Source: Fredinandcohnia onubensis (GTDB taxonomy: Bacteria > Bacillota > Bacilli > Bacillales > Bacillaceae_L). From it: 64,000 nt of DNA. The position numbers were made by a program, and so were the translations under genes. The stretch lies in NCBI RefSeq assembly GCF_031181385.1, contig NZ_JAPSKV010000007.1, positions 124,001 to 188,000 of the forward strand, given 5' to 3'. Under the pieces are notes generated by a model, which made no database searches, had not been told where the DNA came from, and worked only from the letters and a program-made list of their open reading frames with translations. This document shows, in pieces, positions 42,701 through 50,730 of this stretch. Numbering within the stretch: the first letter of the stretch is position 1; each line of letters starts with the position of its first letter.

Positions 42701-43600
42701 ATGGTAAATCGAAATTGGTTTTTAATCACTGGCATATTTATGTTAAGTATCCTTCTTCTCGTTACCTTTGTCGGTCCACATATTCCATATGTTAAAGAAG
42801 GAATTGAAGAGGGTAGAATTCGTTTTTTAGACGGTGGTAAGGGGTTGCTTAAAGCACCTTTTTCACCAGGACAACAACCCCCTTTTGGATCTGACCATGA
42901 AGGAAGAGATTTATTAAGTGTGATCATCGTTGGTGCGAAAGATACACTAAAAGTCATCTTAGGAATTGTGGTTATTCGCTATTGTTTAGCCATCCCTCTC
43001 GGGTTACTGGCAACACGTAAAAACAATCCGTTTTCCTGGATTGTTACAACTTGGAACAATGTCTTTTCTAGTATTCCAATTATTTTTTCGGCACTGCTCT
43101 TATTGGCAATTCCAGCCCTTGTAATGAATGAGAATCGCTTATGGTGGTCGGTTTTACTTTTAGCATTAATTGAGGTTGGAAAAGTAAGTCACATCATTCG
43201 TGAGGAAACCCAAAGAATCGTAAGGAAACCGTATATAGAGGCTGGAATTACAGTCGGCATTTCCCCACTTCGACTAGCGTTAGGAAACATTTTGCCCAAT
43301 ACATATCCTGCAATTATGGTAAACTTTTTTGTTGATATCGGAAGAACCTGTCTTTTAATCGCACAGTTAGGAATTTTTGGTGTGTTTCTATCACAAGTGT
43401 TTGTTCAAACCAATTATGGTGTCGGAGAGATGATTAACACTAGTCTTAACTGGCCAACGTTACTTGGACAAGCTAGAAAAGACATGATTAGCTCGATTTG
43501 GATTCCATTTTGGACTTGTGTTGCAATCTCCTTTACGATGTTTACTTTTACCATTCTAGGGGAAGGCTTGAGAAGGTATTTCGATCGAAAAACAACCTAA
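42701..43600 (+). CDS. Oligopeptide-type ABC permease (DppC-like), orphan pair, second gene
   Basis: This 299-residue permease has a DppC-like N-terminus with one helix and a long external segment containing PPFGSDHEGRDLLSVIIVGAKDT, then a five-helix core with RKPYIEAGITVGISPLRLALGNILPN as coupling loop. It presumably pairs with the preceding protein. A dispersed structured repeat starts 6 bp after its stop codon. The family is clear but the substrate is not. Confidence 0.85.
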   Translation: MVNRNWFLITGIFMLSILLLVTFVGPHIPYVKEGIEEGRIRFLDGGKGLLKAPFSPGQQPPFGSDHEGRDLLSVIIVGAKDTLKVILGIVVIRYCLAIPLGLLATRKNNPFSWIVTTWNNVFSSIPIIFSALLLLAIPALVMNENRLWWSVLLLALIEVGKVSHIIREETQRIVRKPYIEAGITVGISPLRLALGNILPNTYPAIMVNFFVDIGRTCLLIAQLGIFGVFLSQVFVQTNYGVGEMINTSLNWPTLLGQARKDMISSIWIPFWTCVAISFTMFTFTILGEGLRRYFDRKTT

Positions 43601-43605
43601 TGCGT

Positions 43606-43776
43606 GTTCAAAAAGGAGGGTGTAAAGGACCGCGTCGACAAAAACGCCACGTCCTGTGCGTCGAAATTTCAAGGCGGTGCAGCTTTGAGTACCGGAGCGT
43701 ATGCAGTTAATACGTGAGGAACGGAGAAGCAAGCCAACGCAGAAATTCGATGTGTCATTTCCGGCCGACTTTTTGT
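43606..43776 (-). repeat. Dispersed structured repeat, copy 2
   Basis: This is the inverted partner of 5243-5437, without the 27-bp internal duplication. It keeps the pairing arms TCGAAATTTC/GAAATTCGA and CGTAT/ATACG. On the minus strand a frame is open in both copies and the 27-bp difference keeps it, but no ribosome site or start fits, so I read it as non-coding. It immediately follows the permease pair. Confidence 0.75.
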
Positions 43777-43874
43777 ACAACCTCATAAGTTGTCAAGAAT
43801 GGTTTTCCTTGTTAAAGTGTATAGTAAATGATGGGAAATGACATTGAGAACTGTAAGTTGAAAGGAGCTTTTTA

Positions 43875-44216
43875 ATGACTACACCAAATAATGAATTACC
43901 AGCTAAAACATGTACCATTGAGCGTCTTGTGACAATGGAGTCAGATGTAAAAAAAGTATTAGAAGGTAAAAAAACAGCTACACGCAGAAATGGTCGATAT
44001 GCAGATGTTGGAGAAATCATGACTCTTGAGGGTCAACAATATAAAATTGACCGTGTATATGAACAATCCCTAGGTGAGTTGACAGATGCGGATGCGAAAA
44101 GGGAAGGCTTTGATACTGTTGACGAATACAAAGAATCAATTCTTTCCTACCATCCTGGCATGCCTTGGCTCCCACATATGAAAGTTTGGGTCCATGAATT
44201 TAGTAAGGTAGACTAA
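43875..44216 (+). CDS. ASCH-domain protein
   Basis: This 113-residue protein is a single ASCH domain, a PUA-like beta barrel expected to bind RNA or nucleotides. The family pattern is seen in VKKVLEGKKTATRRNGRYADVGEIMTLEG (about 27-55, the GKKT-xR motif) and the closing MKVWVHEF. YqfB-type ASCH proteins hydrolyse acetylated cytidine, but this one lacks enough similarity to claim that. It has AAAGGAG before the ATG and its own terminator. Confidence 0.8.
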   Translation: MTTPNNELPAKTCTIERLVTMESDVKKVLEGKKTATRRNGRYADVGEIMTLEGQQYKIDRVYEQSLGELTDADAKREGFDTVDEYKESILSYHPGMPWLPHMKVWVHEFSKVD

Positions 44217-44225
44217 AAACATAAG

Positions 44226-44260
44226 AAAACCCTTGTCATTATAAGGTGGACAAGGGTTTT
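44226..44260. terminator. Bidirectional terminator
   Basis: AAAACCCTTGTC pairs with GACAAGGGTTTT between convergent genes. Confidence 0.9.
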
Positions 44261-44262
44261 CT

Positions 44263-44691
44263 CTATTTATGACTTGTTTTTTCAAAAAGCGCCTGCTGAT
44301 GTAAGGCATAATCTTCAGGTGCTACCGTTTTTATTTTCGTAATGAAATAATAGTATTTATAAATAACAACTGCGACCAAAAATAACTTTAACCAGATGCT
44401 ATCTAATATAAAAAATGGAACTGAGATCATCGCATCTGCGGTTAACAAAATGGTCACTTTTTGTTTTAACGTCATTTCACGCCGCTTTACAAAACCTTCT
44501 AAATGCTTTTTATAGATACTAGTCCCTTTAAACCACCGATCAAATTTTTCCGATCCTTTTACGAAAAAGAATGATGCTAGTAGTAACAGGGGTGTAGTTG
44601 GGATGATGGGCAATATGATTCCTACTACCCCAAGGCCAAAGAAAATAAAACCTAAAACAATATATAAAAATTTTGTGATACTCTTCACCAT
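44263..44691 (-). CDS. YbaN family membrane protein (DUF454)
   Basis: This 142-residue protein has two N-terminal helices (about 8-40), a soluble part with FFVKGSEKFDRWFKG and YKKHLEGFVKRREMT, and two more helices (about 82-112). The GIILPIIPTTPLLLLASFFF segment is the DUF454 hallmark. The function is unknown. The ATG has AAAGGGGAC upstream. It is a monocistronic gene sharing a terminator with the convergent ASCH gene. Confidence 0.85.
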   Translation of the reverse strand: MVKSITKFLYIVLGFIFFGLGVVGIILPIIPTTPLLLLASFFFVKGSEKFDRWFKGTSIYKKHLEGFVKRREMTLKQKVTILLTADAMISVPFFILDSIWLKLFLVAVVIYKYYYFITKIKTVAPEDYALHQQALFEKTSHK

Positions 44692-44793
44692 ATTGTCCCC
44701 TTTCTATGACTATAAGGACTTCTTTCCTATTATACCACGTATCTTTTACTGGAAAACCACTGTCACAAAATAGTAAGATTATGTATAGGGAGT

Positions 44794-44809
44794 TGTGAGT
44801 TACATCACT
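44794..44809 (+). promoter_or_regulatory. Fnr-type box upstream of the DUF2269 gene
   Basis: TGTGAGTTACATCACT matches TGTGANNTANNTCACA at all but the last position, including the central TA. A likely -10 (TATAGT or TATCAT) follows about 25-35 bp later, the spacing of an activator site, with the gene start at 44871. Confidence 0.6.
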
Positions 44810-44870
44810 TACCTTTTTTACTATAGTGCTATCATAATAGTGGAATATGTTGTAAATGGGGGACCATAAA

Positions 44871-45326
44871 ATGGATGTTGTTTATCAAGCACTTGTTTTC
44901 ATACATATTTTTTCAGCCATCCTTGGAATGGGACCTGGCTTTATTTTAACAACGGTTGTGAAGTCGGGAGATACGATGACAGAGCTTAGACATTCCTATG
45001 CAATTAGACATAGGCTACACATATTTGTTATGGTTGGTGGTATACTCCTGCTCGTTTCTGGACTTTTGATGGGCGCTATTAATCCTTATCTATTTACAAT
45101 GGGCTGGTACGTGACAAGCTTATTGCTATTTCTTGTTGCGCTAGCGATGGGTCCCTTCGCCCTGACACCTAAATCAAAGCCAGTAAAAGCTTTATTAGAA
45201 TCACATCAAGGTGAAGACATTCCTGCCGAATACTATCCTTTGGCAAAAGCACTTTTTCGAGTAGAACATCTCGAGAATACACTCTTTTTGATTATCATTG
45301 CATTAATGATCTTAAAGCCTTTTTAA
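44871..45326 (+). CDS. DUF2269-type integral membrane protein
   Basis: This 151-residue protein has four helices (about 2-24, 42-63, 72-93 and 130-150). The pattern of HI in FIHIFSAILGMGPGF and the second RHRLHIFVMVGG is like small haem-carrying or CopD/DUF2269 membrane proteins, with His residues near the membrane face. The ATG has GGGGGACC upstream. A good Fnr-type box precedes it, so it may be induced under low oxygen. Function unknown. Confidence 0.75.
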   Translation: MDVVYQALVFIHIFSAILGMGPGFILTTVVKSGDTMTELRHSYAIRHRLHIFVMVGGILLLVSGLLMGAINPYLFTMGWYVTSLLLFLVALAMGPFALTPKSKPVKALLESHQGEDIPAEYYPLAKALFRVEHLENTLFLIIIALMILKPF

Positions 45327-45349
45327 TTGATATAACAGTTTATTCTACT

Positions 45350-45378
45350 AATCCCCATCATTCATTGGTGGGGATTTT
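45350..45378. terminator. Terminator between convergent genes
   Basis: AATCCCCATCA pairs with TTGGTGGGGATT around a short loop, followed by TTC. It overlaps the end of the minus-strand gene. Confidence 0.8.
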
Positions 45379-45640
45379 CTTCGAGTGCTTGTTTCTTTTT
45401 AAATGGAAATGTAGCTTCTTGTGTAATCAGACTTAATAATAAAACAACCCCGACAAGTAAGGATGCGATTATCCAAAAGTTAATGCCAAATCCAACGACT
45501 TTGAATGCCCCCTCGTAATAATTCACGTCTGGACGATTCATATTTGATGATATGATTGCAGCCGTAACATGTTTTGTGGCATACAAAAAAGCAGAAACCG
45601 CTATGAAAAAGCACCCCAAAAATGCCTTAACTTGTTTCAT
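45362..45640 (-). CDS. Small two-helix membrane protein
   Basis: This 92-residue protein has helices at about 6-26 and 48-74 and an external loop with NMNRPDVNYYEGAFKVVG. ATG 45640 is preceded by AGAGGGG; an upstream in-frame ATG would add 14 charged residues. It is convergent with the DUF2269 gene and has no recognised family. Confidence 0.65.
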   Translation of the reverse strand: MKQVKAFLGCFFIAVSAFLYATKHVTAAIISSNMNRPDVNYYEGAFKVVGFGINFWIIASLLVGVVLLLSLITQEATFPFKKKQALEENPHQ

Positions 45641-45745
45641 TCTACCCCTCTTCTCTATTTCACTTTTGTTTAATCGTACCATGATTACAGTTGGTAGGAC
45701 ATATTACTTTTTGCCTATGTTCGATACAGGGTTTCTCACAAAAAA

Positions 45746-45885
45746 ATGCCGCATAAAGAATTTCTTCTTTATACGGCAATTAAATCAAATGCGCCTTGGC
45801 GTATTTGCCGCCCAGACTTTTTCGAGCTTGCTCGAAAAATTACCTTTGAAAATCTGTGGCGTCCGCCGGAGGCAAACTTTATTCA
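45746..45885 (-). terminator. Terminator of the CoA-transferase gene with CCTCCGGCGG-type element, copy 2
   Basis: The hairpin ATGCCGCATAAAGAA/TTCTTTATACGGCAA (45746-45779) has a T-run on the minus strand. Next to it 45797-45885 resembles the element at 19509 in opposite orientation, with the core CCTCCGGCGGACGCCAC and a perfect inner palindrome TTTTTCGAGC/GCTCGAAAAA (45819-45840). Confidence 0.65.
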
Positions 45886-45966
45886 GCCAAGGTTCACTTT
45901 AAAGATACATTGATTGATTATCCTTAGTGTATCCAACAAAAATATATAAGTCTATCTGAATAAAGT

Positions 45967-47478
45967 TTATGCTTCTACTAATTCTTTTTCTAGCATGGTT
46001 CCTTTTTGTGCAAAGTTTGTATGCCATGAGAATGCTTTTTCTAATACATGTGGTGTTTGGCCACCTCTTGTTAGTGCTTCTTGGTAGTAATCACGAAGCT
46101 GTTGCTTATACATTGGATGTGCACAGTTTTCAATCAGTAACTCTACACGTTCTCTTGGTGCAAGTCCTCGTAAGTCTGCGTATCCTTGCTCTGTTACGAT
46201 GACATCAACATCATGCTCTGTGTGGTCCACATGTGAGACAAATGGAACGATACTTGAAATGTCGCCACCTTTTGCAATCGATTTTGTAACGAAAATCGCT
46301 AGACGTGCGTTTCGGGCAAAGTCACCAGACCCACCAATTCCGTTCATCATCTTTGTACCAAGCACATGGGTTGAATTGACGTTTCCGTATATATCAAGTT
46401 CAAGTGCTGTGTTTATTGAAATAAGGCCGAGACGACGGATAATTTCAGGATGATTTGAAATCTCCTGTGGTCGCATAATTAAACGATCACGATACTTGTC
46501 AAAGTTCCCAAACACTTTTTTCATCTTTTCTTCTGACAAAGTTATGGAACAACAGGAAGCAAAACTTACTTTGCCGGCATCCATTAAGTCAAATACCGCA
46601 TCCTGCAATACTTCAGAATAAACCTCTAAATCTGTGAAATCAGAATCAAGCATACCGTGTAGTACTGCATTTGCCACAGAACCTATACCAGATTGTAGTG
46701 GTGCAAGCTTCTCTGTTAAACGGCCAGCTTCAACTTCTTTTCGTAAAAAGGTTAAAAGATGCTGTGCCATTATTTCCGTTTCTTCATCTGGTGGTACGAT
46801 TGTTGATGGAGAATCAGTTTGGTCTGTAAACACAATTCCCTTGATTTTTTCAACATCTACTTTGATTCCAGGCAAGCCAATTCGATCATCTGACTTTGTT
46901 AACGGAATAGGTTCTCTTTCGCCTTGCTTTCCTGGTGCATATAAATCATGAACTCCTTTAAGCTCTGTTGTTTGTGCAAGGTTGATTTCAACAATGATTG
47001 ATTTAGCATGCTGTGCAAAGGTTAAAGAGTTCCCGATTGAAGTTGTAGGAATGATTAATCCATCATCATCAATTGATATCGCTTCCAAAATTGCAACATC
47101 GACATCCATCACATTTGAACGAATTAATTCTGATGTATGAGATAAATGCTGATCTACAAATAAGAAGTCCCCATTGTTAATACCTTTTCTCATTGTTGGA
47201 TCAGCTTGGAATGGTAAACGCTTACCTAAAATTCCTGCTTCAGCGAATAATTTATCAACATCAGAGCCTAACGATGCACCTGTATATACGTTTACTTTTA
47301 GGCTTTCCGTTTCAGCACGTTTTACAAGTGCGAATGGTACCGCTTTCACATCACCGGCACGTGTAAAGCCACTAAGGCCTAATGTCATACCGTCCTGAAT
47401 CCACTCCGCTGCCTCTTCCGGTGTTACAACACGGTCATGTAGACGGGTGTCCTTAATGCGATCAAGTTTATTAGTCAT
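45967..47478 (-). CDS. Acetyl-CoA hydrolase/CoA-transferase (succinyl-CoA:acetate type)
   Basis: This 503-residue enzyme of the Ach1/Cat1 family moves CoA between short acids, typically succinyl-CoA and acetate. It has an N-terminal domain (GLSGFTRAGDVKAVP) and a C-terminal domain with the catalytic Glu region (VTEQGYADLRGLAPRERV) and GIGGSGDFARNA. Length and motifs are full. The ATG follows AAGGGGATGGGAG. The LytTR regulator gene lies 150 bp upstream on the same strand and is likely its control. Acetate handling would matter during overflow or nitrate respiration. Confidence 0.92.
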   Translation of the reverse strand: MTNKLDRIKDTRLHDRVVTPEEAAEWIQDGMTLGLSGFTRAGDVKAVPFALVKRAETESLKVNVYTGASLGSDVDKLFAEAGILGKRLPFQADPTMRKGINNGDFLFVDQHLSHTSELIRSNVMDVDVAILEAISIDDDGLIIPTTSIGNSLTFAQHAKSIIVEINLAQTTELKGVHDLYAPGKQGEREPIPLTKSDDRIGLPGIKVDVEKIKGIVFTDQTDSPSTIVPPDEETEIMAQHLLTFLRKEVEAGRLTEKLAPLQSGIGSVANAVLHGMLDSDFTDLEVYSEVLQDAVFDLMDAGKVSFASCCSITLSEEKMKKVFGNFDKYRDRLIMRPQEISNHPEIIRRLGLISINTALELDIYGNVNSTHVLGTKMMNGIGGSGDFARNARLAIFVTKSIAKGGDISSIVPFVSHVDHTEHDVDVIVTEQGYADLRGLAPRERVELLIENCAHPMYKQQLRDYYQEALTRGGQTPHVLEKAFSWHTNFAQKGTMLEKELVEA

Positions 47479-47576
47479 ATTCTCCCATCCCCTTTATGAA
47501 ATTGAATATTAAGATAATTTTACCTATATTCTCCACATGAAGTGGGATTTCTGGAGTAAAGAACATAAAAATTCGA

Positions 47577-47618
47577 TAAAAAAGAAGAACAAACCCCCGA
47601 AGCAGAAGATTTGTTCTT
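47577..47618 (-). terminator. Terminator of the LytTR gene
   Basis: AAGAACAAA and TTTGTTCTT form a stem with a T-run on the minus strand. Confidence 0.75.
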
Positions 47619-47629
47619 TTTCTAGAAAA

Positions 47630-48274
47630 TTAGAAGCCTAAAAGTTTCCGAAAGTAACTTGAATAATTTTGACTAACAGGGACACGGGCACCGTTTTTCA
47701 TTTCTAAGACAAATGTGGAATGAGTATCAGGATGAATTTCTTTGATTTGATTCACATTCACGATAAATGAACGATGGCAGCGAATAAAAGAGTCCTTTGG
47801 CAACGTGTATTCAAATTCCTGAAGCGAATATTTATGTGTCCCCGAAAAACCTTTTGTGTACACATGTGTTTTTTTATCTTTTGCTTCAAGGTAAAGCACA
47901 TCTGAGAATGGAATGGGAATCCAGCCATCTGGAGACTTTACGGTTACCACCGATTTTCCATCTGTTAATGCTGGGTAGATTGCCGTTACGCAACCTTCCA
48001 ATTGGTCCTCATGAAAAAAAGGAACGGCCATGCCATGATAAGGAATGCCAAATACGTCACGATTAATAAATTCAGAAGCCTTTTGTCTTGACGTGATGGC
48101 TTTATACGCGATGGTCCCCTCTTTTACTTCATCACCTGGTTTAATTTTTAAATCAATTCGCTTACTTGGTCGATAATAAAGGTATTCTTTTGTATTTGAG
48201 ACAGCAATTGATATCTCGTCGGAGAACAATTCCCCAATCACATCTAAGAGTGAGCCAATTGTTATATCCTTCAC
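47630..48274 (-). CDS. LytTR-family transcriptional regulator with an atypical sensor part
   Basis: This 214-residue regulator has a C-terminal LytTR DNA-binding domain (about 115-212; IPFSDVLYLEAKDKKTHVYT, FIRCHRSFIVNVNQI). The N-terminal half is not a receiver: it has no phospho-Asp pattern but resembles a PAS-like small-molecule domain (SIAVSNTKEYLYYRPS, GHGMAVPFF-type segment), so it is probably a one-component regulator. The GTG start has AAAGGATG upstream. It sits directly upstream of the CoA-transferase gene and is likely to control it. Confidence 0.82.
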   Translation of the reverse strand: MKDITIGSLLDVIGELFSDEISIAVSNTKEYLYYRPSKRIDLKIKPGDEVKEGTIAYKAITSRQKASEFINRDVFGIPYHGMAVPFFHEDQLEGCVTAIYPALTDGKSVVTVKSPDGWIPIPFSDVLYLEAKDKKTHVYTKGFSGTHKYSLQEFEYTLPKDSFIRCHRSFIVNVNQIKEIHPDTHSTFVLEMKNGARVPVSQNYSSYFRKLLGF

Positions 48275-48437
48275 ACGTCAACATCCTTTGTTGTAGAAAT
48301 CTAGTATCCTCTTCTATTTTACAAGTAATTCATAGATTAATCATCATCCTTCACAAAAAATCATCATATGCGTTTAAAATGGCTTTTATTTGTGTATGAA
48401 GTATAATGTTGGTAATCACGTTTTAGGAGGAATACAT

Positions 48438-48914
48438 ATGTACCATACACTTGAAGAATTCTTACAAGATTGGAATTATGAAGGTAATGCCACTCAAAAA
48501 ATTCTTGACGCTCTAACCGATGAGTCATTATCACAGTCTGTTGCAGCTGGGCACCGTACATTAGGTGAACTTGCATGGCATGTTGTAACTTCCGTACATC
48601 AAATTATTTCACAAACTGGACTTCAGTTCGAAGGTGCGGCTGGTGAAGCAGTCCCAGCATCTGCAAAGGAAATGGCCGATAGCTACCGTACAACAAGTGA
48701 AAACTTAGTCTCTGCGATTAAAGAACAATGGAACGATGCAACATTGAAGGAAATGAAAGAAATGTTTGGTCAACCAATGCCTGTTGCCGTGATACTTGGC
48801 ATGACGAATACCCACCAAATCCATCACCGCGGACAAATGACAATCCTAATGCGTCAAGCTGGATTAAAAGTCCCTGGCGTTTACGGTCCATCTAAGGAAG
48901 AGTGGGGCGCATAA
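48438..48914 (+). CDS. DinB-family protein
   Basis: This 158-residue four-helix protein belongs to the DinB/YfiT group of metal-binding enzymes. The His triad is seen in GELAWHVVTSVHQI (first) and NTHQIHHRGQMTILMRQAG (last). The family includes thiol-dependent S-transferases using bacillithiol, but most members are uncharacterised. ATG 48438 follows TTAGGAGG at good distance; the longer frame has no ribosome site. A perfect terminator follows. Confidence 0.88.
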   Translation: MYHTLEEFLQDWNYEGNATQKILDALTDESLSQSVAAGHRTLGELAWHVVTSVHQIISQTGLQFEGAAGEAVPASAKEMADSYRTTSENLVSAIKEQWNDATLKEMKEMFGQPMPVAVILGMTNTHQIHHRGQMTILMRQAGLKVPGVYGPSKEEWGA

Positions 48915-48930
48915 TCTAAAATTAAGTTTG

Positions 48931-48957
48931 GCCACTAGGGTACCCTAGTGGCTTTTT
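48931..48957 (+). terminator. Terminator of the dinB gene
   Basis: GCCACTAGGG and CCCTAGTGGC form a 10-bp stem over TA, followed by TTTTT. Confidence 0.95.
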
Positions 48958-48967
48958 AGTATGGGTC

Positions 48968-49338
48968 TGATCCTGGTTGATTCGTTCTAAATGAGTTTAG
49001 TGTGATTCGGGTCCAGTTTTAGGATGCTTATGGTGCTCTATTCCTCTTAGAGTTATACCACATTCCATTAATTAGGATGTTGATGATACTCAAAACCTTT
49101 TTGGAGACTACTGGATTCCAGTTATTAGGATGTTGATAGCACTCCAAGCCTTTCAGAGTGACATCACTTTCCAGTTCCTAGGATGTTGATGGTACTCTAA
49201 ACCTTTTGGAGCGACATCACCTTCCAGTTTCTAGGATGTTGATGATACTCCAACCCTTTCAGAGTGACATCACTTTCCAGTTTCTAGGATGCCGATAGTA
49301 CTCTAACCTCTTTGGAAGACACCGCTTCTCCGATATAC
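48968..49338. repeat. Tandem repeat array C, 53-bp period
   Basis: AGGATG marks unit starts at 49021, 49074, 49127, 49180, 49233 and 49286, exactly 53 bp apart; a diverged unit precedes at 48968. Each unit holds a short stem such as CTCTA/TAGAG, CTCTAAA/TTTGGAG or ACTC/GAGT, so the stem varies with some compensation. It ends in CCAGTTTCT. The array lies in the gap between convergent dinB and the AbrB-type gene. Confidence 0.9.
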
Positions 49339-49385
49339 CCTCTTACAAGCGTAAACCTCATTCTAGTTGACATAATATTTTTCAA

Positions 49386-49566
49386 TCAAACGTTTGTTTA
49401 ACGGTCTATCCCTTTGGGCACAAGGGATTTCATTTTCAGTCAAACGTTTGTTTGAATTTTTGCTTACAAAATTTCCAGAAACTACAAATACTCCCCTCAA
49501 ACGCCCGTTTAACTTACATCCCTTGGTACACAAGGGTTTCCGTCTTCAATCAAATGTTTGTTTGAA
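49386..49566. repeat. Repeat array D, TCAAACGTTTG palindromes every 53-57 bp
   Basis: Copies of TCAAACGTTTGTTTGAA or variants begin at 49386, 49440, 49497 and 49550. Between them lies a second stem, ATCCCTT/AAGGGAT (CCCTTG/CAAGGG in the third unit). The CAAACGTTTG core is a perfect palindrome and looks like a TetR-type operator, but its repetition and position after the gene argue for a repeat element. Two more copies occur at 51190-51259. Confidence 0.8.
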
Positions 49567-49579
49567 TTGCCTCTTTTTG

Positions 49580-50635
49580 TTATGCAGCTGCTTTTTCCCT
49601 TCTCGTAAACATCCATTTTAAAAAGCTCGGTACGATTAAAATTATGAACAAAAGTCGAATTAGTTGTAATGAACTCACTACTGCTGGATCTGCACCGATT
49701 GCGGTCGCAGTTAATACCATTTCAACCAAACCACCCGGTGAAAAGCTCAGTAAAGCAGTTGGTACATCTAAATCTGAAATTATGGCAAATAAATAGCCAA
49801 AGCCAAATGAGAATACGAGTAATAATAACGTGAGAATAAAGTAAACTCCACAATACTTTCCACCAATCTTTAAATCTCTTAGATTGATATTATTTCCCAT
49901 TCTTATCCCAACCGTGATTTGGGCAAGAATTAGTAACCATGATGGAATAGGTGGTAACCCTACTCCCACTACACCAAGTAAAACCGTAACTGCAAGTGGA
50001 CCAATAACATATGCCGCCGGGAGCTTATTTCGAAGGAACCACCCCGCAAAGAGGGCTACACTGAACCATAAATATGCATAAGCAGGTACAGTGCTGAGAT
50101 TTTTCGTGATCTCAGATGAATTTCCAACATTAGCTATGAACCAATGTGTCACAATAAACGGAACCATGAACACAACCGTTAACAAACGAACCGTTTGAAA
50201 AATCGTTACCATTGCAGTGTTTGCTTTTAACGAATGACTTGCGGCAACCATTTCGGATAGTCCCCCAGGAATCGAGCCGAACACACTTGTCATCGGATCA
50301 ATTTTAATAAATCTAGTTACAAAAATACTGTTAACTACACTAACCGTTAAAAGCAATATCGTCATTATCAAAAACGGGATGATATACGGATAAACCGTAA
50401 TAAAGGTTTCTTTAGTAAACGACAATCCGAAGTAGATTCCTAGTGTCGCGAGTCCTACATTGTACAAGCGTGCTGACACAACCATCGTTCGATGTGTAAT
50501 GGCTTTGTATAAAATCATGAATGTCATCGGTCCAAGTATCCATGGAATCGGAAAGTGTAATAAATAGAAAACCATTCCCCCCGCGCCCGCTATAAAATAG
50601 GACTCTATTAAGCCTTTCTGCTGTGAAAATTTCAT
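49580..50635 (-). CDS. AbrB family membrane protein (DUF, 'ammonia monooxygenase' misnomer)
   Basis: This 351-residue membrane protein has about ten helices and an internal duplication: GIYFGLSFTKETF and GSIPGGLSEMVAASHSLKANTAMV in the first half, and ITVGIRMGNNINLRDLK and SFSPGGLVEMVLTATAIGADPAVV in the second. That repeat is the mark of PF05145 proteins, a group related to E. coli AbrB that databases mislabel as ammonia monooxygenase. A transport or regulatory role is likely but unproven. The ATG follows GAAAGG. It is divergent from a thioesterase gene. Confidence 0.88.
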   Translation of the reverse strand: MKFSQQKGLIESYFIAGAGGMVFYLLHFPIPWILGPMTFMILYKAITHRTMVVSARLYNVGLATLGIYFGLSFTKETFITVYPYIIPFLIMTILLLTVSVVNSIFVTRFIKIDPMTSVFGSIPGGLSEMVAASHSLKANTAMVTIFQTVRLLTVVFMVPFIVTHWFIANVGNSSEITKNLSTVPAYAYLWFSVALFAGWFLRNKLPAAYVIGPLAVTVLLGVVGVGLPPIPSWLLILAQITVGIRMGNNINLRDLKIGGKYCGVYFILTLLLLVFSFGFGYLFAIISDLDVPTALLSFSPGGLVEMVLTATAIGADPAVVSSLQLIRLLFIILIVPSFLKWMFTRREKAAA

Positions 50636-50730
50636 ATATATTCGACCTTTCTCTTTATCGTTCTTCTATTATAATATGCAGGAAAAATTCCCTCTTTGCA
50701 GAATATACTCTGTAAAAAGGAGGGAACAGC

